Shown here one piece after another: positions 47,643 to 56,998 of a DNA stretch of 64,000 nucleotides (positions are counted from its first letter, which is position 1; every line of letters begins with the position of its first letter). Under the pieces are notes generated by a model, which saw nothing but the letters and a program-made list of their open reading frames with translations, was not told the origin of the DNA and did not search any database. The stretch is from Pseudocercospora fijiensis CIRAD86. Its lineage: Eukaryota > Ascomycota > Dothideomycetes > Mycosphaerellales > Mycosphaerellaceae. The position numbers and the translations under genes are program-made. The stretch covers positions 1,854,377 to 1,918,376 of the forward strand of contig NW_006921540.1 in NCBI RefSeq assembly GCF_000340215.1, read 5' to 3'.

Positions 47643-49170
47643 ATAGCAAGAGAGAAGCGCGCCGCGCGCTAAATAGAAGATAGAACTAAAGACCGCGAGT
47701 TTGTTTTACCTAAGCGTCTAACTAAAAAGCGTAAGACTAAAGAGGAGTACTCTACGAAGAAGAATTCCGTACGAGACCGCGAGAGAAAGGACAAGATAGA
47801 TAAGGATAAAAGAGCTAAAGATAAAAGAAGAAAGGCGCGGAATAAGGTATTCTATCGATAGCTAGCGCCTATAGAAAAAAGTGAAGGTTAGAATAAGAAG
47901 ATAACCTAAGAGAAGGTTAAGAGGAGGAAAGAATTACGGCTAGTTTTCGAGCGTAAAGTTCTAGTAGCGTAAGTTAATCTAGCTAGCGGCCGTAGCTAGC
48001 AGCTATAGCTAGTAGCTATAGCCGGCAGCTATAGCCGGTATATTTTTCTTTAATACGTTAACTAATAGCATTTAGACCTATAGCCGCTACCTCTATCGAT
48101 ACGACCGATAGTAACGGAGATATTTAGATAGCCGAGAACAACAATACTAGAGTTTAGGATACCGCGATAGAGCTTAATACTACGAATAAAGGAACTAAAA
48201 AAAGCGAGGAGATACTATACGTCGATCTAGTAATAGGTATAGTCTTAGGGCCTAACGCTATAGACGATAAGCGCTAGGAGTAGATCGAGTATAGTTAAAG
48301 AGACGAGATACTAGTAAAGGGCTAAGGTATAAGTCCTATTAATCTAGAAAATTATAGTTAAAGCTACTACGAAAAGCTAGTAAGGATTAGAATCGAGACT
48401 AGTCGTCTTTATATCCTCGATATAGAGTAGAAGTTTCTTTATTAGTATTAGAGCGAAGCCTTTACGTTTATAAAGGCAAAGTAGCTTGCGATTAATACGA
48501 TCGGGGCTAGGTATCTAGGGACGGCAGAAGTATTACTATAGGAGGAAGGGGTATAGGTAATTATTCTATACTCGGCATATATAGCCGGCATTCGTAGCCG
48601 GCAGATACTAATAGTTAAATAGAAAGCGTTTCTCGAAGGCAGAGTGCTACTACTATATAAAATCTTTACTAAGGTAGAGAGGGCTTATATCCGGAATCTA
48701 AGCTACTAGTAGGATAGGTTAGCGTTAGAATTCTCTAAATCTCTATATAAGCCTCCGAAGGATTACCTATTTCAGCGATACGGCTTTATCTCGACTACTC
48801 CGTAGGTACCCGAAGAAGCTCGAGCGCTCTTTAAGGTCTTTACTAAGAAGCGGAAGGAGTTCGAGGATTAGGATTAGTTAATAGAGCTATTAGTTAGTCT
48901 TAGGTTTCGTAGTTAGACTCGGCCTAAGCATTTGCTTATCGAGTATCTTATACCGAAAGAGGATAGATTAAGACTAAAAACGAGCTTAGATTCGTTAGGT
49001 ATAGTAGCTCGGTTCCGTTAGTAGGAGAGAGCCGCCGTATAGAAGGCAAAATTTAGGTAGTTAGGGTAGCTAGGAAAGAAATTCTAGTAGTTAGGCTAGC
49101 TAGGGTAGCTAGGAAAAAAAAAATCTAGTAGTTAGGTAGCTAGGAAACAAAAAAAAGGTAGCTAGCTATT
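47643..49170 (+). pseudogene. hAT-2 basic accessory gene, three exons
   Basis: The first codon is now ATA (from ATG), followed by a very basic exon rich in Lys, Arg and Glu that ends at 47968. An intron 47969-48075 with a GTAAGT donor and a TTAACTAAT branch point contains GCCGGC repeats and restores phase into PIAATSIDTTDSNGD. A second intron with TACTAAT and GCCGGC repeats (donor 48561 or 48567, end 48622) leads to KAFLEGR and a further 130 codons. The end near 49050-49170 is a repeated LGQL-type stretch. The product would be about 450 residues. I do not recognise the family. The basic N-terminus suggests nucleic-acid or chromatin binding, which is inference only. All internal stops are TAG or TAA at plausible Gln or Trp positions. 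Confidence 0.55.
47969..48075 (+). repeat. Intron with GCCGGC repeats (accessory gene)
   Basis: Donor GTAAGT, branch TTAACTAAT, acceptor ATTTAG. The middle consists of four to five repeats of a unit like AGCTATAGCCGGC with variants. Phase is preserved on removal (2+1 nt). Confidence 0.7.
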
Positions 49171-49952
49171 TACTACCTAGCTGTTCCTAACGATACGATA
49201 CTATAAAAGAAAGGGTGTTTCCCTATAGCTACTAGTATATATCTACTACTCCTAAGTCCTTACCTTACCGTACGAAACCTTAAAACATGCCGACCGACAT
49301 TATATATATACTAGGCGCTATACTAGGAAGGGTAATAACGAGACGATAGTCGAAATAGTCTAGTATACGAGCGAGATTGCGACAACGTCGAGAGGAGGTC
49401 GTATACTTACCTTCGAGCCTATCGAGTCCTAGACGACGATTAGGGCTAGATTTATCCTCTCCGAATCCTAGTAGTAGGAATTTATTATAGGGTACTACTA
49501 CCTAGTCCTTATCTTTACGGAGTCTAAGTAGAAGGTTATTCGGAGATATAAGAACATCGAGTATTAACCCGGAAATCTTCGAAAAGGCTAGCTAGGCGTA
49601 TCTTTAGAAACCCGAGTATATAGAGCAGTTCAATTAATAGGTCTATAAGATATAGTTCCCTTTATACTTACGTTTAAAGGAGTATAAACTCCGGAAGTAC
49701 TCGATACAATAGGGGAGTAAGGAGCGAACGGACACATTCTAGAAGTTCTTTATAGAGGGGGCATTATACTATTATACGACTTCTCGACTTAAAGGTTAAC
49801 TAGTAATTGTCTATAACTTCTACGGTTTAATCTTAAAACACCCGAAACTAGGGGATAGGAACTTATCGCCTACGAACTATCTCTATTCTAAACGGTGTCG
49901 GGAATCTTAAGGAGAGAGGAGAGTTAATATAGATATAGCGTTCTAGAAAGAG

Positions 49953-50078
49953 GTACGTCTTCTAAAATGCCGGCTATAGCTGCCGGCTATAGCTACCGGC
50001 TATAGCTACCGGCTATAGATTCCGGCTACAGATTCCGGCTACCTAAATTAACCGTAGAGGTCTAGCTAATTATTATAG
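49953..50078 (+). repeat. Transposase intron with GCCGGC repeats
   Basis: Donor GTACGT, branch-like GCTAAT and acceptor TTATAG. It contains six spaced CCGGCTA repeats between 49969 and 50041. The exons on both sides join in phase 0. Confidence 0.75.
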
Positions 50079-51012
50079 GCTACGCTTAAGGAAGCTCTAG
50101 GATTAAAGGCTACCGATTTCTCCCCCGAAGACTTCAAGTAACTAGCAAACGAAATACTAGCTATAAACGGTCTTCCGGAAGACTTCTACGAAAGGGAGTC
50201 TATATAGAAGATATATCTATATCTTACAAACTACCCTCCCCTATTTCTCGGCGCGACAACCTAGCGTATTATATTCGAAAAGAACAAAGAGGCTACGTTA
50301 GACGATATTCGGGAGATCCTCCGTAATACTCGCCGAGTAGCTATTACTATCGATAGCTAGTTAAGCCGGACTATAAGAGCCTCCTTCCTCTCGATTATAC
50401 TATACTTTATTAATTCGGATTAGAAACTCTAGGAACTTATAATCGGATTCCCTAAAATTCTAGGTTCCTATACTAGTAAGGATATAGCGAAGCTTGTCTA
50501 TACGGCAATAGATAGGGTTAGCGTAATAACGAAACTGATCTCGATTACTACGGATAACGCTAGTAATAATCGAACATTATATAAGGCGTTGTATATATAA
50601 TTCACTCGCATATATCTTTGAAATTACTAATTATATCGATAGGGTCGAGTACGTAGAGGAGATTACAAGGTCTACAATCTAGCTTAATCTTCCGAATATT
50701 AAGCTCGCTACGATTCCGGATACGTACGACAATACGTACGATAATAACGATAAAGAGGAGCCTATTAATAGCCCTAGCCCTATTAAATCGGAGCCGACGT
50801 CGTTACTAGTTGCATCCCTATAGAAGTTTCCCTACCTCGCTTATATAGTTCAAATCGCGATCCGAGCCCTCTTTAAGACGCTTAAAATTGCACTATTAAA
50901 CGACGACTAATAGAAGATCCTAGATAAGGATAAAGCAAAGTCGAAAGTCGAGAAACTTATTATAGTAATAAGACGGGATAAGGTAGAGAGCCTCGCTCTC
51001 GTTTTATATAAG

Positions 51013-51081
51013 GTATAACTTTTATCCGTAGCCGGTATCTATAGCCGGCAACCTAGTATAGTTCTAACTCTTTTTCTCTAG
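51013..51081 (+). repeat. Transposase intron with GCCGGC repeats
   Basis: Donor GTATAA, branch TTCTAAC, a polypyrimidine tract and acceptor CTCTAG, with two GCCGG repeats. It joins LVLYK to LRRLAIYTNSS in phase 0, upstream of the conserved DVKT-F-STF block. Confidence 0.8.
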
Positions 51082-52740
51082 CTTCGTCGTCTAGCAATAT
51101 ATACGAACTCGAGCTTATAGAGATATAACCGATTCAAGGCTATTTAAAAGAACCTAATTAAGCGCCCTAAAACCGATACCTAGAATATCGTATAGAATAA
51201 GGGATAGCAAAAGCGGCCTCCTTAGCGCCTACTCCGTTTTACCTAAGACGTTAAGACCTAGTTCGATTCGACTTTCTATATAGTTACGAGGGGATATACT
51301 TTACGTACCGCTCTCGAGATCTATTAGAGTTCCGAGGGTATTAAGTAGCTCGGCCTTACCGCCGCCGAATAGCGCTAAGTAGAGTATCTCGTCGATATTA
51401 GTAAGTATTACGCGAAGGTTACTACTACGATTAGAAGAACCCGAGGACCGACGATCTACCTTATCTTTACGTACTATAACTAGCTCTTTAACGAGCTCGA
51501 GGAAACCGTAGCTAAGCTAGCTAAGAAGAGCGTTCCCTAGAAAGTAGCTATAACGAAAGCTATAGATACCTCCTATACTAAGTTGTATAAATATTATAGT
51601 ACTACCTTTAACTCGTTTAGGGATATCTATAGCGTTACGTACTTACTTAACCCGGTAGAAAAGGATATATACTAGTAGAGGCTAGAATAGAAGGCGGACG
51701 AGGTATAGCCGAAGCATTACTAGACTATTCTAGAAAAGATGTTCTATAAGCGTCGGAAAGAAACTAGTCTAAATATAGCTCCTATAAAGAAAAAGAAGGT
51801 TTAGAAGGCTCCGATATTATACCTATTTTATAGGTAGGAAGTAGAGGCAGAAGAGGAAGCAACTACTAAAGTAAATAAAGAAGAGTTCGATCTCTATCGG
51901 CGCGTAAGTAAGTATAAACCCGTAGGCTTAGAAAAAGGGCTAATAATCTCTAGATCTTACCGGTTTTCTAGACGAATTCGGAGACGATATTCTCGCTATA
52001 TAGTAGCGGTTAGAGCCTAAGTTTCTAATAATAGCGTCGGTCGCTCGGGACGTCCTCGCTATCCCGAGCGTAGGTATAGGCTATAAGAGGTCTTTTAGTA
52101 TCGCTCGTTACTAGGGCCGCTTTAATCGAATATACTCGCCTACTACCTTCGAATCTATTATAGTATTCCGATACTATCTCCTCTACTAGAATCGCTAAGG
52201 TAGGTTACTAAAGATTATACTAAAGGAGTTAATCGAGGAATTAGAAAACCTTAAGATCGAAGAAACCTAGGAGCGCGAAGAGAATACGAAATTTAGTCTA
52301 AGCGAAACCCTAATTAGTAATAACGAAGAGGAGGAGGGCGGAGGTAGAAGGCGATACTAGGTCGAGAAGCGGAAACGTATATAGGCTTAGAGTAGCTTTA
52401 AGGAGACGAAGCGTTTACGTATAAGGTAATATAGCCGGCGTATATAGCCGGTATATATCCGAAATGTGTTTCGAATTCCTAGGACCTAAACAGACTAGTT
52501 GCTATAGTAACCGACCCCGCTTATCTACGGACTATTTCTAATTCTCTATTCGCTCTTCCTCTCCTTCTTCCCTTTCCCTATATTCTTAAAGATAAATATA
52601 CCTTAAGGATTCGGCTCTTCGGGCCTTCCTAAGCCGGCTACCTCCCCTTCCTTAAGCTACTATCCTTTATTCGAATCTAACGATAACCTACTAAGGCGGT
52701 TTAATAGAAGACTATTTATTCTAGAAGGTAAGAAGCATTA

Positions 52741-53406
52741 ATGTCTTCTTACGATTATATACTTATTAATTTTCTAGGTCCTACCGATATACCCTCGTCG
52801 CCTAAACGCGTAGATAAATATCTTTAGAGGCTAAAGGGTAAGGGTAAAGCAAGCTAAGTATAGGGAGACCGTAGCGAGAACGAGATATCGGAAGAGTAAG
52901 GCTCTCCGTAGTATATATAAAGGAAGGGGGTTCCTCGGAAAATAGTACCGAAAAATAAGAAGGCTATAGATAGATAGGAGAAGGCTAAAAAGAGTAGGCG
53001 GACGAAGACTATCGCGAAGAAAAGTTATCTTTCTATTAAAAGAAAGGGAATAAGGTAGGACTCGACGATAAAGAAGCGGCGCTTTAAACTAGGTACTATT
53101 ACCCTTCGCTAGATCCGGCTTTTCTAAAACAGAAGAGGGACCGAGCTTTTAATCCCTAAGACTCCCTTCTAGCGACTCGTCCGAGAAATTATATTAGATT
53201 TTCGGTCTAGTATACGATTTACGGCTAAGGCGATTAGTACTCTTTAGGAAGCTACTAAGGCATTTCTCGTAACCGAGCTTAAGCTTTTAAACCTCCTTAC
53301 TATCTATACGAAGCGGGTTACTCTTTAAAATAGGGATATATAGCTTCTAGCTAAAATTCGGCGTCGGTTTATAGCGGATTAGTTAGAAATTGTATTTAGT
53401 CGTTAG
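52741..53406 (+). pseudogene. hAT-2 histone H3-like gene (divergent core)
   Basis: A 221-codon frame from an intact ATG to TAG. The first 117 residues form a basic Lys/Arg/Ser tail. The rest is a histone H3 fold: KLGTITLR-IRLF at the alpha-N helix, GTELLIPKTPF-RLVREI for alpha-1, RFTAKAISTL-EA for alpha-2, LLTIYTKRVTL for loop 2 and NRDI-LL for alpha-3, where each dash is a TAG or TAA stop. The dash positions are mostly Gln in known H3 (PFQRL, LQEA, DIQLA), so the ancestral frame was intact and RIP converted CAG/CAA. Two residues are inserted after the alpha-N helix relative to canonical H3, and the core is diverged, so it may be a variant of CENP-A type or a new class. A single exon. In hAT-1 the start is lost. 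Confidence 0.85.
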
Positions 53407-53449
53407 ATTAACCTAGGAGGAGGCCCATTTTCGCATCCTTTTACCGGCT

Positions 53450-54494
53450 ATAGGTACCGGCTATATTTCTGATTTTATCTCCGCGCCGTCCCTAAATCTA
53501 AGGTACGAAGTAGAAACCTAGCGCTCTATATTTACCCGGCTATTATAGAGACGAGCTATATTTAGATTAGTTTCTTCGCATATCGCGACCTAGCGGGTAG
53601 TAAGCGAAAGGGCGATAGAACGTTTATAATACGTCTCTATTTAGACCTAAAATACAAAGGTCCTAAGGAGCCCTAGCATCCTAACTATAAAGAGATTCTT
53701 TAGTATTAGCACTTTAATCCTCTATACTATAAGGTAGATAGCAAGCCTACGAGAGAGAAACTTTAACGAGAAATTCTCTATAATACGTAGCGCTATTACA
53801 TAGCTATAGATGCGTACTAAGTCCGGCAACTCGAAGAAGAATTAAGATAGCGTATTAGCGACCGAGGAAGAGATCGATAGTATACTAGTAGAGTCGAGGT
53901 CTTATAAGCGAAGCATAAGATAATATAGGCTCTTAGTCGTATAGAGTAACGTACTATATAAATAACTAGGCGTACTACTCTTATTTACTTACGACCTATA
54001 TCCTAGGATACTCTTCTCGTACTTTTTATACTCTTTTCTAATACCTTACCTATAATCGCTCCGCGATAACCGAGTAAATATAAGCTATAGGATTTCCGCT
54101 CGGTACCTTAGCCTTCGAGATACGGCGGAGTTGATTCTCTATAATACGTAGCGCTATTATATAGCTACAGATGCGCACTAAGTCCGGCAACTCGAAGAAG
54201 AATTAAGACAGCGTATTAGCGACCGAGGAGGAGATCGATAGTATACTAGTAGAGTCGAGGTCTTATAAGCGAAGCATAAGATAATATAGGCTCTTAGTCG
54301 TATAGAGTAACGTACTATATAAATAACTAGGCGTACTACTCTTATTTACTTACGACCTATATCCTAGGATACTCTTCTCGTACTTTTTATACTCTTTTCT
54401 AATACCTTACCTATAAGCGCTCCGCGATAACCGAGTAAATATAAGCTATAGGGTTTCCGCTCGGTACCTTAGCCTCTAAGATAGGGCGGAGTTA
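53450..54494 (+). pseudogene. hAT-2 accessory gene with 361-bp tandem duplication
   Basis: An open frame, apart from TAG/TAA stops, encodes ISFFAYRDLAGSKRKGDRT, YLDLKYKGPKEP and HPNYKEIL, and continues as YNT-RYYIAIDAY-VRQLEEEL. From 53773 a 361-bp segment is repeated directly (53773-54133 and 54134-54494). Because 361 is not a multiple of three, the second copy is frame-shifted, so only the first can belong to the protein. I do not recognise the product. The YRDL...KGDR...KYKG pattern faintly recalls fungal DUF3435-type proteins, but I would not rely on this. A GCCGGC block precedes it at 53445-53465 and another follows at about 54505-54530. Confidence 0.5.
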
Positions 54495-55062
54495 AATTTA
54501 GAGCGATAGCCGGCACTCGTAGCCGGCATATAGAGACGGTAGTAGGCCTTTTCCTACTAAATAACTAGCTTGTTTAGTATAGCCTACCTAATATTTCTTA
54601 TATTTGCTAGCAATAGGCCTAGGTTACTTATAAGATTACTATAGCTAGTAAAGGCATTACTAAAGAATATCTATACTATAGTAGGATACTATTATTACGC
54701 CGGCTATTTATTAAAAGGAGGCTTTCGCCTATTACTATGCCGGCTATATATGCCGGCTATATTTCAAAGTCTGCCGTACCTGCCTTTTTTAGCCGTACCT
54801 GCCTTTTTTAGCCGTACCTGCCTTCTTTCCTTGCTCTAACGTTACTATAATATAGGCTTGCGCGAAGCTTACTCTATTGCCTAGCGATACCGCGACACTA
54901 CCGCTATATTTAACCTTCGTATCGATACCTATACCTCTACGCTCTATATTAACTACCTCTATAATACCCTCGCTCCGCGCGCGCCTTTATATATCTTCGT
55001 AACGCACTTTTTTCCTTAATTCGACGACTTTTATAATAGCGAGTCTACTTAACTAAGTTACG

Positions 55063-55708
55063 ACGCCTCGCAAGAAGGGACCTAGTACTTCTACGGGTCG
55101 CAATAAAACCGGAAATAGTAGAACGAGTATAGTATATTAACGTAAGAGGGCTACTACTACTACCGCTAGCTCCGGTACTAGAAAGGGCGTCGCGAGTAAG
55201 GCTCCGCGTAAGACAACGGCGGATAAGGCTCTACGCAAGACGACAACTAGCGCTTCTACTATTAGTAGTAATCGTACGAAGCGTCGATAGCGCCTAGGAA
55301 GTAAGTCCTATTTATAGCCGGTAGCGTAGCCGGTAGCGTAGCCGGTAGCGTAGCCGGCATTCTTACTATCTTTTTACTAATCCTTCTTTAGCCGTAGCCC
55401 TCCGTTAGATTCGGTAGTATTAGAAGAGTTCTAAGCTCCTAATCCGTAAAGCTCCTTTCTAACGACTTATTCGCGAAATTGCCTAGGATTATAGAACGGA
55501 CCTTCGCTTCTAAGCCTCCGCGATAGGCGCCCTTTAAGAGGCTATAGAAGCCTACCTAGTTCGTATCTTCGAATATATGTTTCTCTTCTACCTCTTTTCG
55601 GACTATACTAATACTATTTTAGCGGTTAACCTTATAGCTATCTACGCGAAGCGTATAACGATTATAGACAAGGATTTTAAAGCACTCGATCAGATTCTGA
55701 AAGGCTAG
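55063..55708 (+). pseudogene. hAT-2 histone H3-like gene (near-canonical core)
   Basis: Three exons (55063-55300, 55392-55574, 55623-55708) would encode 168 residues. The tail begins PRKKGPSTSTGRNK and contains SKAPRKTT and a second, similar repeat, like the H3 GKAPRK tail motif. The first intron (GTAAGT, TACTAAT branch, TTTAG, with GCCGGC repeats) splits the Thr codon of GTVALR. The core then runs IR-Y-KSSKLLIRKAPF-RLIREIA-DYRTDLRF-ASAIGAL-EAIEAYLV, with stops mostly at Gln positions of H3. A second 48-bp intron lies before VNLIAIYAKRITI and the end DKDFKALDQILKG. The start codon is ACG in this copy but ATG in hAT-1. The donor of intron 2 is mutated here but intact in hAT-1. Homology to H3 is clear; whether it was an active nucleosome subunit is inference. 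Confidence 0.88.
55301..55391 (+). repeat. H3-like gene intron with GCCGGC repeats
   Basis: A 91-bp intron with donor GTAAGT, branch TTACTAAT and acceptor CTTTAG. Four repeats of GTAGCCGG occupy its middle. Removing it restores the conserved GTVAL sequence of H3, so the intron assignment is strong. Confidence 0.85.
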
Positions 55709-56057
55709 AATGTCTATATTCGAGACGGTACTAGGTAGGATAGATATTCTAGTAGGAAGGATATTCGTAGTATTATCTACAAGCTTTTCTATATACGAAA
55801 TAAGCCGCTATTATACGGCGCTATATACCGCGCTCTAAATACTCTCTAAGCATGTATATATAGTATAGTGTACTTTATTAGCCGTACGGAATAGAAGTCT
55901 TCGAAAATCCCGTTAGTACTAAGGAGTTAAAAGGCCGGCTACGCTGCCGGCTACGCTGCCGGCTACGCTACTAGGTCTTATAAAGAACTAAAAGAAGATA
56001 GACATTCTAGTTAATTTGTATTAGTTTGGATTTTTAGAAAAAGAAAACAAGGAAAAA

Positions 56058-56558
56058 AGGAAGCAGATTGAAGAACCTAATGCTTATAGTTATAGGCATT
56101 ATCCCTGTTCTCTAGACTATATTATATACCTGCTTTCGCAACTCTACCTAATACTCCTGCTAAATATCCTTATACTCTACCTACTAGAAATTCAACTAGG
56201 TACCTAGACCTATAGCTGCCTCTATATCTTTTACTATCTTCTATAGGTTAAAGGACTCCTCTATAGCAGCCTCTACTTCCTTATATAATACGAAGTTACT
56301 ACCTACCCTATCCTTAATATCTGCTAAATAATCTAGAGTTCTAAGGAACGAACTAGCATTCGGCCGTAGTATAGCGAGTAACTAGTAGAACGCCCTATAG
56401 AGCTGCTTTATAGCTGTTTCGTATATAGTGCCGATATCGAGGGAGGAGCTATCCTAGTACTTAATATTAGAGTATAGTTTAGTAGGAAAGTGTATAAACT
56501 TCTTACGGAGAGCTTCGACGGAAATCGATAAGTTCTACCTAGATCTAGATAAAGATAT
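56058..56558 (-). pseudogene. hAT-2 accessory gene, opposite strand
   Basis: Counterpart of 34446-34945 in hAT-1, reading towards the middle of the element. The start is ATA here. The frame has similar length and fewer stops than the other genes, so it was mutated less. Function unknown. Confidence 0.5.
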
Positions 56559-56998
56559 TCTACTAAGCAGTTAGGGAATTGAACTGTAAACGAAAGGATG
56601 AAATTCATACCTAAGAAGTGCAGTTTCCGAACTAAACTATAATGCCTTATATATATGTGTATATGCTTTTGATTAGTTAGTGCCCTTAGCTGATTGTCTA
56701 TAGATTTAAGGTTATATAAGTACCTTTATACAACTACGTAGCCTAAGTAGGATTCGAAAATTCTATAAGTACTAAGGACTAAAAATGCCGGCTACGCTGC
56801 CGGCTATACTACTAAGTCTTATAAAGGGCTTGCTTGAAGCTACGTACATATTCGTATACTTCTTAAAAACCGATAAATTATATAGTTCGAACTAGCTACT
56901 TATATAGGTGCTTAGTAAACCAACCTAAACTAAACTAGAGTTTCGGCTTAGCAAACCAAACCAAACCAACCCGAACTACTGCGGGGTCTAATCCTTCT

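Larger units (their letters stand above)
49290..52420 (+). pseudogene. hAT-2 transposase, RIP-broken
   Basis: Family members cut and paste the element by recognising its ends. Blocks in order: a variable N-terminal region; RVAITIDS near 50330, with TAG at the Trp of the family motif; PKILGSYTSKDIAKLVY; SITTDNASNN near 50541-50570; DVKTWFDSTF (with TAG for W; family DVxTRWNSTY) after the 51013-51081 intron; and the C-terminal dimerisation region YKYYSTTFNSF then YLLNPVEKDIYW near 51580-51690. Two introns with GCCGGC repeats (49953-50078 and 51013-51081) are supported because both flanking exons read in phase 0. The exact start and stop are not clear. Stops are nearly all TAG. Confidence 0.8.
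47053..56990 (+). mobile_element. hAT transposon copy 2 (multi-gene, complete)
   Basis: A 9,938-bp element with the same terminal inverted repeats as copy 1 and its own 8-bp duplication ATCCTTCT (47045-47052 and 56991-56998). It interrupts the gypsy reverse transcriptase. There are no gaps, so it is the reference copy. Gene order on the plus strand is: basic accessory gene, hAT transposase, divergent H3-like gene, duplicated-domain gene, near-canonical H3-like gene. One gene on the minus strand lies near the right end. At the left end a unit with GCCGTTGCTAGGGCGTAGTT is repeated about seven times (47262-47510). Differences from copy 1 are mostly transitions of the RIP type. Confidence 0.9.

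Noticed and set aside
34012..56990. The large inverted repeat as an assembly artefact (a falsely duplicated contig end)
   Set aside because: The two arms have different 8-bp flanking duplications, sit at different points of one gypsy element and differ by many transitions, so they are two real insertions.
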